DNA from: Oasisia sp. SBJ-2009 | Lineage: Eukaryota; Annelida; Polychaeta; Sabellida; Siboglinidae | Direction: 5' to 3' | Assembly (NCBI GenBank): GCA_964017155.1 | Contig: OZ024862.1 | Span: forward strand, 26,491,933-26,555,932 | Length of the DNA: 64,000 nucleotides | Shown: positions 31,746-42,900 of the stretch, in pieces | Numbering within the stretch: position 1 is the first letter of the stretch | Layout of the letters: every line of letters begins with the position of its first letter | Program-made: the position numbers and the translations under genes | Notes under the pieces: model-generated | The model's input: the letters and a program-made list of their open reading frames with translations, nothing else | What the model was told of the DNA's origin: nothing | The model's database searches: none

Positions 31746-34745
31746 GTGTGTATTTTTAGCACGCCATAGTTTGGAATGTCTTCCTAGCAGTCAATTAGAA
31801 ATATGCTGCCAGTTAATAAAATCACCTGAAATTGTAAGTTTTGTTATTAAAGTTACTTGTGTTAAATAAATTAAATATTTTTCGATTTTTAAAACAGTTA
31901 ATTTTAGCTTTTAACGTTAATATTCAGTGTGTGAAAAAGTGATGCCAAGAAAAATGACCAGGCATCTTTGAATTTGTTTAATGGCAAAATTGAGGCTTTT
32001 ACCGCCACAATGTTAATGGTGTTAACAAATAACATTTAGAAGAATTTGGATGTTCATCTTTGTAGAGTTGACAATGATAAGCAGCACTGACAACAGAAGT
32101 TGTGTTCTTTCTACCTTCAGCTTCGCAAAATGTATTCAATTGGACGGCGACAGTTTGGTGTCAGCCCACAATTTGTCAAGAATATTGTTCAGTACTGCAC
32201 TGATGAAAAATGTTCGGCCAAACAATACAAATTACGCAGGAATAGAGGTAAGATAACTATAATCTCTTAGCATTTAGTGAAATGGTATAAATGATGAATA
32301 AAGTTTAGCTTGGATACATAAGCTGGCTTTCTCAATATTTCAGTGTTTCCCCTGAGTAACATGATGGGCGATGTGGTAGGATAGGCTGAGTGAGCCCTGA
32401 AGGTGGGTATGGCCAGCCAGAACTACTTTTAAAACTACTGTCAAAATGGTGCATTCTGAAGGGTGTTTTAACTTATTTCTTGGGATTTAGAGAGGAAACA
32501 AATGCATAACTCCAAGATAGCAACATGTTTATAGCAAGAAATGGCAATGAGATGGCAACTTTGACATGTTTTGAGCGAGATCGCTTAGAAAAACTGTGAG
32601 GTCGCCCACCTCGCTCATCATATAGCATGGGAAACACTGGTATTTGATACTTTCAATGAACAAACACACTTTAAATAAAATTACATCCAATGTTTGCTTT
32701 ACAATGCTTGCATTAGCATTGCGCACAGCACAAACTCCTGGTGTATGAACAAAGAACAATTGTCCCCAGGATTGTCTGCAAGCTTATTTATGCTTCAAAT
32801 TTTGATTGTTGTGGTCCTACTATATGCTTAGTCAGAATGAAATGGGTTAAGACAAACCTGCTCTGCTAATTGAAGGAAGATAGCATAGAAACAGATAATG
32901 ATACACAAACAGTATCCCTGTTTAAAGTCATGTCTGTTGCCTGCGTGTCACAGGGATGTTGACAGATGACAATCTGTCAACCAAGTCACCACGTCACGGC
33001 AGCGAGTCCGACTGTTCCCTCCCAGAGTCTCACGGTGACGATGATGCGAAAGCAGAAACTGACATGAACACTGACACCATTGACGTTGTCAGTGTCGAGA
33101 ACCCATGTGACAGTGGTAGCAACGTCCAGGATTTGACAAGTGACCACTGGAAACATGACGGTGTGACCAACGCTGGCAGTGAGTTAGTGTCTGATTTCCA
33201 TCACGAGCTCCTCCACCTGGCTCCGAAGTGCTCAAGAGTCCCGGAGCGGGAGGCTGACTGCGGCTTTGGGAGCAACCGGAGCCTGGCTGTGATGCTTGAC
33301 TCGGAGCAGTCGTCAAGAGACGACGCACCTCAGCGAACTCCACCAGGAAAACTGTCCAGCCGGGTTGCAGCTCAACAGGACAAGACGTCTCAGTCTCACT
33401 GCGTGGATAACAAGATGTGTCACAAGTCAGCCGTTAAGACACCCGATGTCCACAAAGTGTGTGCGCCGCTTTGGACACCACCTGCGCCGCAATCCACACA
33501 GGTGGTGCAAGCCAGTGCTGACAAGAAGTCTCCCAAGCAGGGACACACCAACAGTTGTACATCATCCAAACCCCAGGCCAGCCCACTGGACCCCAAGACA
33601 CTGGTCCCGAGACAGATGGGTGGAAGACAGGGAAGCAAGGAAGTTGCACAGTCGACAGGGAAGATTGTTAAGGGAAGCTGTTGGGAGTTCTCAGCGGGCA
33701 CAGTGCATGTCAACAAGGCAATTCCGGTAGACACCAAGAACACATCTTGTGGCATGGACAACCAGCACAACAGGAAGAAAATGGGTACCTATTATTTTGT
33801 TAATTACCATATGAATTGGTGTGAGGACAACGTTGTTTTATCAGTCGCATAATACTAACTTATGGGAAGATTGTGAACAATATTAATGTTATTTCATACT
33901 AGAGACACAGTTGGTTTTATCTATATGTTGTGCCTTCAACCGGTTGTCTGCCACTTCGAAATTATGAATACAATTAAATAACATACTTCACAACTTCATT
34001 GGGAAATAATATTTATGGATAAGCGTAACTAGGACAGGTTATTTGTAATACAAGCACTGACAGGTCACTGTGTTCTTCCAGCTGGGATAGTCGTGACTTC
34101 ACACACAAAGAAGTTTGGTCAATTGCTGGATGTGATTCGACAGATGAAGATGGACATCGGCCCGGCTTGTGCCAATAACCAGATGGCTCTGGAGAGGCTC
34201 AAGCAAAGTGAGTTATATGCAACTACTGAAGTAATAACTGTGTTGTGTTTATTAAAAATGTAAAACAAAAATGTATGCAACTGATATATGCATTCTTATG
34301 ATGACGGACATTTTTTATGGGTCATCTGTTATCAAAGTTCATTTTTAAACATCTGATTAAGCTTGACGCATGTTTTCAACATACAAAACTGGTAAAAATA
34401 ATGGGAATTCATTAAACATTGGAACCATTTGTTTGCTAAGATGTGTTGGAATTTATATTCCTCACCGGCATTTCAAAGGTCTAATATGTGGGACAATGAT
34501 GGGCGTATGTATGCTGGGTGTAGATGCTCATTATTTCACAGATAAACATAGTAACGTTGGACTTAGTGTCTTGACAGAATGTCATATTTGTTGTTGCTGT
34601 GATCCGCACTGGACTTAATGCACACACTGGAGGTCATGTTTCTGTTGCAGAGATCCATATTGGACTCAATGTTCTCACGGAATGTCGCTGTTTGCTGCAC
34701 AAATACGAGGACACTCAATGGTCAGCAACAGGCCACTACAAGTGA
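31314..34745 (+). CDS. NOL4-like / integrase-zinc-binding-fold protein, 536 aa, five exons
   Basis: Exons 31314-31745, 32121-32247, 32954-33784, 34082-34207, 34651-34745 have GT-AG junctions and chain in phase to 1611 nt ending TGA. The N-terminal ~190 residues (KKAKFKFWPGK, LFVGNDKIIIPKEHFPELVR, KVHTKDGASGLKHRSF, then YGVSPQ-like FGVSPQFVKNIVQYC) resemble the domain shared by NOL4 and retroelement integrase H2C2 modules; the metal ligands would be H125, H135, C170 and C175, with wider spacing than usual. Residues about 187-463 are a disordered D/S/Q/T-rich stretch. The C-terminal ~73 residues are helical (GQLLDVIRQMKMDIGPACAN, HIGLNVLTECRCLLHKY). It is likely a nuclear protein of unknown job, descended from a domesticated integrase-type domain. 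An in-frame TAG at 31299 favours this ATG. The family call is tentative; the gene structure is firm. Confidence 0.8.
32121..32247 (+). CDS. NOL4-like gene exon 2
   Basis: After CTTTCTACCTTCAG, encodes LRKMYSIGRRQFGVSPQFVK and the C-x4-C pair, then KQYKLRRNR. Donor G|GTAAGA, phase 1. Confidence 0.8.
32954..33784 (+). CDS. NOL4-like gene exon 3, disordered region
   Basis: 831 nt starting GMLTDDNLSTKSPRHGSESD and ending DNQHNRKKM before donor GTACCT. Low complexity, no domain recognised. Confidence 0.8.
34082..34207 (+). CDS. NOL4-like gene exon 4
   Basis: Encodes AGIVVTSHTKKFGQLLDVIR and QMKMDIGPACANNQMALERL, a helical segment. Acceptor TTCTTCCAG, donor GTGAGT. Confidence 0.85.
34554..34640 (+). 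pseudogene. Decayed partial duplicate of NOL4-like exon 5
   Basis: GTTGGACTTAGTGTCTTGAC, AGAATGTC (34556-34583) parallels ATTGGACTCAATGTTCTCAC, GGAATGTC in exon 5, and GTGATCCGCACTGGACTTAA (34600-34619) parallels the exon 5 start. Without a good acceptor it reads to a TAA at 34616, so it looks inactive. Confidence 0.5.
34651..34745 (+). CDS. NOL4-like gene exon 5 (stop)
   Basis: Encodes KIHIGLNVLTECRCLLHKYE and DTQWSATGHYK, then TGA. Acceptor TTTCTGTTGCAG. A decayed copy of its first ~30 bases precedes it at 34554-34640. Confidence 0.8.
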
Positions 34746-34852
34746 TTTGATGGCATTCGTAACAATCTCACAAGTTACTGCTGATAACTTGTGCCCTTAA
34801 GCCAACGTGTTATTTTCTCAATGCAGTTTCATTGTAGAAATGAATTAAATGC

Positions 34853-34858
34853 AATAAA
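34853..34858 (+). terminator. Poly(A) signal of the NOL4-like gene
   Basis: AATAAA lies 108 nt after the stop codon and is followed by an AT-rich stretch. It is the first canonical signal downstream. Confidence 0.6.
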
Positions 34859-34869
34859 ACATTTGAAAG

Positions 34870-36683
34870 TAAATAATCTGTTTATTAAAATCATTATTAA
34901 ATAAAATAAAATACACATTGTATTCACCATCTACACATTATCAATTTTACTGAAAAACACAGGTAGCTATGAACGTTCTTGCTAATCATTACACAATGTA
35001 AGAAATAAACAGCAGTGCTGATTTATACAGTTCTGACCCATGTTCTACATTTGATAGGTTGTGGTCAACAAGACCTTCAACTGTATAAAGCTGGTGTTCA
35101 CACACAATTTGGTGGACAACACAGAAACTAAATTTTAAAGGCAATTGTGTGGGCCTGTAATAAAAAATATAAACTATAAGCATTTGCAACTACAATCAAC
35201 AATATCACAATTGCGGTTTATTCAAAATTTATTTTCAAAGTGGATGATCCCAATGAAATATTACAGCTACCATATTGAGATCCCTGGAGTTTGATCTATA
35301 AGCACCTAGAGCATTTATACGGATGTTGCAGTGGTATGCTGAATTAATGCTTTTTTTGATTATGCCAGGTCATAATGTTGGTTTCTCATATTCATCGAGA
35401 TTCAGGGCTAATTTGTAAGAACTTATGATGTCATACAGTGATATTCTTAGTTCTGCAAACTAGGAATCTTGAGTGAACATTGGTGACATTAGGCTGACTA
35501 TCACAATGCCCATGTAACTAAAACTGTGTCTTCAACAAAGTTGTAGTAAACTGCTTGCATAATATTCTTGAATATAGTTGCAAATGGTTACTTTTATTAA
35601 TTCTTAACAGTAAATGCATTTTATTTTCCTTTAAACAACATTCGGATTGTCAGTTTTTTATTTTACATTTATACAAACACGTCTAACGTTCTTATTGTCA
35701 TAGTGACTGATAAGTTGTTGGTCTTGGCCTCTAGACTGGCAGTACTTTTGAACACTGGTTCTGACCATAGCACTTAGTAGATATTCTGCTCTGGTTATAA
35801 ATTTCAGCTCGTCTGATTATCACTTATCTCAACCATTTGTCACCATTGAAAATGGGCTCGGCTGCAGAAACAGATGGCAGCTTTCTGCTAATTCTGATAT
35901 GTCACAAATTTAACTACACCATGTAGCATTATTCAACAATTCACACCCTCGGTGAAACATGATGTACGATCACAACAAATATGTACATAACAATTCCTCA
36001 ATAACTAATCGATGAAACTTAAAAACTAGTGTAGCATTAATAAAACCAAGCTAAAGGTTTCTAATGGTGTACAATCAATGATTCATGATTGTACACAGCA
36101 GATTTCCACAATGCAGTGATGTTCACATATTCACACCATCTTTATAATTTCTAAAACAAATTCACATGAACTCTGATAGATACCTTGTCATTAAACACAG
36201 TATATTAACATATTATGTGTCTGGTATTCCTCCCAGTTCTACAAGTCTTGATGCTTGGCATCGTTGTGGAATGATATGGACACTTGGTTGTACAAAATGG
36301 CATGAGCATTACATGACAGCCCCGTATGTAGCCTCATTGTATCTTCACATGTGGTGCTTCCCTGGTTCTCAACCCATGGGCTACATGTGGTCTAAGTTGC
36401 ATAGAGGTGTTGCCTATTTATCACTTGCTGTCAAGAAAACATCAGCCGGCAAATAATGCAAATTACAAAATATGTTCATTTGTGAGTGCAATGATGTACA
36501 TGACACATTCTAGGTAATGCATATAGTCCAAGTTAGTAAAGGGATTGAGAACCATTGTTCTAACTAGCCACAATGAGCACAATGTCAACAGTCACAAACG
36601 CTCAATGTCTGAACATTGCATCACTGATCAGATATTTTCATCTCTGAAAACAAACAACGTTTATGCAGTAAGGCATTTGTGAA
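34870..36683. other. Convergent intergenic / METTL9 3'UTR region
   Basis: No reading frame or repeat recognised. TTTATT words (AATAAA on -) occur at 34881, 35216 and near 35593, so the METTL9 3'UTR may extend across much of this stretch; the end cannot be fixed. Confidence 0.4.
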
Positions 36684-36949
36684 CTATGCCTGCATGGTTA
36701 TGGTTTCGGTTTCCCTTGGCAAGACTGCTGGCTCTTCTGTTGTCGAGTCTGGTTTGAGCACGAAGACAATATCCGAGAGGATATAGAAGGAGCGTTCAAG
36801 GTCACCTTCACACAGGTAAGGCAGCCTCGTGAAACGTTCAACAGTGAAGCCAAACGGCTTGAAGACGTCTCTCTCAAAACTGGCGATCTGCTCCTCCACT
36901 GTGTCGCCGCTCAAAGGTAGGATCTCGGAAGGCTTGTGATCAGTTCCAC
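36684..36949 (-). CDS. METTL9: METTL9 exon 6 (stop)
   Basis: Encodes GTDHKPSEILPLSG to ILSDIVFVLKPD and a short tail. Acceptor TCGTTCTTCAG. Confidence 0.95.
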
Positions 36950-39900
36950 CTGAAGAACGATAGCGATGCCTTAATTAACATATCCATCATCTGACCCATC
37001 GCCTAGCAACAAGATCTGTGAAACATTCAAAAGGGACGCTGAATATGGTTTAACTGTGGGACATCCTTCGTACAATTGTTGATAAGTTAGTCATAATTTG
37101 GATTTGTTTACGACAAACAAAAAGAACAATAACAAAGTTGTTTTTAAAGTGATAATTGCATGAAATTCATTGAGGAAACATCATGTTGGTCTTGCATGTA
37201 GGCAAAGTCTGACGGTGATCTTGCATATAGATATGACAATGATGTGGCCAAACTGTGCATACTAGATGTCTCGATTGGGTTAGAATGTACGCATAAAGAA
37301 AGTAAATTCCAATGTTTTCATGTTACTATGCACAAAGCATTCAGTAATGTGCTGCAAAATGTTTGCTTAATGCTGATGTGAAGTGTTCTTGAATGTACGT
37401 AATCTGTATGTATTCAGTGTCGGTGTGTAACACTGTGTGTTCAGTGTTGACATCAAGTCTGCTATATTATCTGGCGAGGGCAGTGCTACCATGCTGTGCG
37501 TGTGTGCATGCGTGTGCAATGTTGTCTAAGTGTTGTATAATGTGTTCAATGTTGATGTGTACTTTTCTTGTGTTACTGTTTACCAATACATTATAAATAT
37601 TATTCACGTCGCATTTAAAATATAATGATTTACAACATGTTCTACACCCAATAACACATGAAATCGTAACCACAATAAACTTTTAAAAAGACATAAAAAA
37701 AAAACAGAAAACAAAATACGACCATTTCTGAAAATAACTGGCAAGTTCTGCAAGTTCTAGTAATTTCAGTAAACTTGGCTAAAAAGAATTAAACTTGCCA
37801 TATTCAACATAAGGCTTGAAAGGTAAGACCGTGGCCACTATGAGTCGCCCTGTGTCCGGTACTAACGCTGCCTTCATGTTACGTAGAAGAGTCGCAGGCT
37901 CGTCGCAGCGGTCCAGTAGATTCAAACAGCTGATGACATCAAACTTGTGGCTGCCATTGTGCCACTCATCCAAGCCTATAAGACTAACAGAAAGAGAATC
38001 CACAAATGTTTGTAAGTTCAAGGAGTTTTTATACCATAATAAGAAATGCAGATTTACTTGACCACAGGTTTCCTTGTCCTCGAATGGGGAATGACAACGG
38101 AATATTTCCTCACATGGACAATTCTTCATTAAACTAAATACAGTGTACAGTGGTATTTTTTACGATATTTTTAAATATCAAAACTGCCACACAAAAGTAT
38201 CCCAGTTCTGCATCCTGGTGTCAATGATTTTCAATATACAAGATCACTCTCTTTTAAGGAGCAAAATTGACTTGAAAGTGCGAAACCAGCTTATAATCCT
38301 TCTCCTGTGCAGCTCCAATGGCATGTAACCAACTACCCCTCACAGTGCGCCAATTTGCGAGTGTTAACCAGTTTAAGGTTGCACTCGATACACATCTTTT
38401 CACAGATTATTATTTTGACAATCAACGATCGTAATTAATTAGTCAGCTATTCATCCATCTATTTTAATTTATTTATGATTTTAATGATTACATATATTTA
38501 TTATTTTATTGATCATATATTTATACTATTTTATTTATTATAACTTTTTTTATAATACACTGAATAGTTGTGTGCTAATTTATGTTGGTATTTTAAAGGA
38601 ACATGATTGTCTTTATTAGCATTTGCATATCTTATCAAAGTAGTATTGTATTAGCGTTTTATTTATTTAATAATTTTTATTATTATTTTAACTCAATTAG
38701 GAAGAATCATTATACAGCACAGCAGAACAATTATTTGGATGGGGCACTATATAAGAAATACATTTTTATTATATGCTCCTAAGAACAGTGCCTTGACCAT
38801 GATGAGTTATTACACCTGAGGGTTGATCTAAGACTTACCTGTAACCTTTCTCTTGCAGTCTCCAGGTCATTGTGGTTGACATTTCAGTGGTGTACACCTC
38901 ACAGAAGTGAGCAGCCAGTTGTTGTGTCACCATTCCATCTCCCGCCCCTGAAACATAGTTGTACATCATTTACGTAGTCTTGGTTATGATGTAAGGTATG
39001 ATGTACGTCCACAGCAAAAAGCATGGTATGGAATTTGCTAATTTTATGATACAAAATAGCTTTTATTGTGATTTATTAATCATTTATAATTTTTGATTAA
39101 TACATTTAATTGATTACAGTAATAGCCTCCACACAACGTGGTGCTGACGAATAATAGACTTAACAGGTAGTAGTTTGGGACAAGTGGGACTGCGGGTCAT
39201 TCAGTCCAAAACTATTGTGTTTTGGACTGAATGACCCGCAGTCTATCACTCAGATAAATAATACTACTCTCAGTTCTCATTATGCACAATACCTTATTTA
39301 CAATCAATCAGTGCATTCAACAATATAAAAAAGTAGTACCTGATTACATTGTCAATGTAATCAAGCACCATTACAGTAACGGAGCCTGTATGATTACTCA
39401 AATACTGTCATCCATAATTATCATCATTTTCACAAGCGTACAAACCGTACGCTGGGGGCGAGGGGGTATGACTTGAACGTACGCTTTTTTAATGTTGAAA
39501 AATAATGACAAAAACGATGTGCCCACTTATCGCTCGCTCACCCTCACACAAGGGAGAGGTAAAGACCGCCAAAACGAAAAGAAAATAGTGCTCGAATGAT
39601 TTGCTTGTATGCTAGTGATTCATCAGAATGACGCATTATTGCGAAACATGGCATCATCATTTTCACCATTTACATTTGTACACTTTCAAGGGGGAGGTCA
39701 GAAAAAGTGTACGTTTGTACGCTTGTGAAAATGATGATAATTATGGATGACCCTCTTAATGGTTACTCAAAATTTCTAAGTACAATTACCAGAGTATTCA
39801 TACAAAGGCCATAATCCTTACAGAATACCAAGAGATAAACGACACACTTTAATTACCTCCATTCTTAACATATACAGTAGAATGTGAGCCAAAAAAATAG

Positions 39901-42900
39901 CTTTTTGAAATTCAATATGGACTCCTCTCTATCTAGCACTACAAGCCATGCACCTTACCCAAGTCAAGCAACTTATTTGCTTTCCATTTCTGAGAAACTC
40001 CTAGCAGCGATTCAACCTGAGCCTTGGAGAAGACAAACATTGAGCCTCGTCGCAGAAAACTGAAAAATCAACCAATGAAACTGAGGCAGTCGTATAGTTA
40101 CACGTCTGAATCCATATTGACTTTAAAGGACAACACATGGCAACGGTTTCATGGCATACACCTAATAGAGTTAATATAAAGTAACAATTTCCACATATAC
40201 TAAATTTTTTAACGCCAGCGGTTTACCAGAAAAATATTTTTGAACACCCAGCCATCAGAATACTATGAGCTACTCCATGTTAGACGAAGAATGACGTCAC
40301 GAAGCTTCGGCGCTCTCGACAGATTCCCTGCATATTAGTTATTCATAAATCCGTCTATAGGCGCTGTGCATGCGCAGTTTAGGCCCGCACCTCGAAAAAA
40401 CACATCAATATGATCACCTACGATGACCAAACTTCGCAGGGCGTATCTATTACACCTGAACTACGCGTATGCATTTGTTACGTTATCAAAAAAGTAATAA
40501 TTAATGCCTGAAATCGATCAAAATGTGTAAGTCAATCAGAGATGGAGCGAGTACAATACAAATGTACTCGAGTACGAGTACGATTACTTTGAACATGGAT
40601 GAGTACGAGTACGAGTACTTAGAAAACAAATGTACTCGAGTACGAGTACGATTACTTTACAATGTACTCGAGTACGATTACATTAGAATGTAATCACGAT
40701 TACTTTCATGATTACTTTATTGAATATCCTGTTTCTAACATAAAGACAATTTTCATGGAATCCCTAGGTGTCATTCTTGTTCTGTTGCTGTGGGACTATC
40801 AAGTGTTCTAACTGATTACTGCTATCCACTATCCAGGTGTTATTATTACTAATAATCAGATGATTTTGGGGCGGGTTGGTATGGTTTCTGAATCAAATAC
40901 AAATATGATGCATTTAAGAATTTAAAATGTCCTCTGTTTATTTTAAATGTTAAAAACACATGATCAAATACATTACAACAACAACATTTCAACTCCAGGG
41001 GGTCATATTTAAAAGAGTATCCAATTCAACTCTATAGTATATAGGGGAGGGACATGGGGTCAAATACATTTGTATTTGATAGTATTTAAATACGTTTGTA
41101 AACTATTTATATTTGAATTCAAATACTTTTTCAAATACATTGTCAGTATCAACATTTTGTTTTCACTGTCACATATAATGCCTGCCAAACTGATTACCAT
41201 CACTGCAACTTCACCCAACAGTGCTAATTACTGATGAAGACACTTCACAGCAGATGTCCTCCATGGCCCTGCACTGACCACAACTTTTGTTTGCTCAGAG
41301 CCAGAGGACAGATTAGCACCTGACCCTTTGTTCTTTAGCTATTCTGGTTTCCTGGCTGAATTTGAAGGTGAACTGTCACACTTCCTCACAAGATCCCAGC
41401 AGTGATTAGTAGTGTCTCTTCTGAGGACAACATAGGCATTTTATTACATACCTCCTGGCTTAACATAACAGACAACATATTTTGGCCTTTACCTCTGTAG
41501 GCAGGTTTGCACTTAATTAAACTCAATAGACAGGGATTTAGCAGCTAACTGCCCAGACCCAGTCAGGATTCTGCATACCTAGGAACCATGACCAGTCATT
41601 CACACCATACTGACAGAGCAAACAGTACAGGTGGGGTGGAGTCTAAAATTACAAAGCAAGATGTTAGGGGATGCTTATCTACTGCAGGGCTTCCCAGGGA
41701 CTGTGGCAATATAACTTTATACTACCAGTACTACAGTAAGCAGGAGGGTCAGGAGATGTGGCTTCTCTGGGGAGTGAATGTTTTAATTAGGGAAATGTGA
41801 CTGAATATTAATTCAGAACAGTAATAGAAAATTAATAGCTCAATTAATATTACATTCATTAGATTATTTCTAATATTGTCATTTTATCTGTCTAATATAT
41901 TTGCATGCAACTGTTCATATGAACAAAATGTAATCGTGAGAAGTAATCGTGAGTACGATTACTTTGGTAATGTACTCGAGTACGAGTACGATTACTTTGC
42001 TTCGTACTCGAGTACGAGTACTCGTACTCCAAAAGTACTCGTACTCGAGTACGAGTACACGAGTACGATTACTCCATCTCTGAAGTCAATACGATCTGAC
42101 CCCACGGTTTAACGACAGCAAGACGGTGGGGCCACCTGACGGAGTTTACTGTTGCAGTAGTGACTCGGCGAGGTGTTATTTACTTACACATTTTGATCGA
42201 TTTCAGGCATTAATAATTTGTTTGGATCACGTGACAAGTGCATACGCGTAGTACAGGTGTAGTAGATACGCCCTGCGAAGTTTGGTCATCGTAGGTGATC
42301 ATTTTGATGTTTTTTTCGAGGTGCGGGCCTAAACTGCAAAAGTACCCGCAATTGTGAATCCAATGTTCAATACTACCGGTTGTTTCAACGGGAAAGAAAA
42401 AACAGATAGATCAAAATTTCTCACGGAACTATTACTGCAACCGTATGCCAAACAGTAAGGCATAATTGCTAAAGTTTATACCATAGATTTGACCACAGAT
42501 TTAGATACACGTCTAAGCAGCTGCTACATGTCACACCAACTGAACGAAGACTCGAAGTTGTTGACCCTTAACGATGTCGCAGGAAGCTGACCGACTTCAG
42601 CAGAGACCTAGAATGCAGCGCCCTTATTGGCCAAGCCAAGTTAACCTGTCACCGATGGCAGCGTCTAGGCCATAGTGGATTTCGGTAGAATTTTAGACTT
42701 TAAGGTAACATTCTGAGTAAACCGCTGACATTAAAAAATTGAGTATATGTGGAAATTGTTACTTCGTATAAACTCTATTAGGTGTATGACACGAAACTTT
42801 TGCCACTTTTTGTCCTTTAAGTACTATGCGTGCTAAACAATTATATACATGCTGGAATTTAGATGTCTTTTTTGGCAATGTTATTTAGAAGTGAGTTACA

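Noticed and set aside
41588..41800. Possible hAT transposase remnant
   Set aside because: The 70-codon frame inside the hAT element shows no BED, DDE or dimerisation motif.
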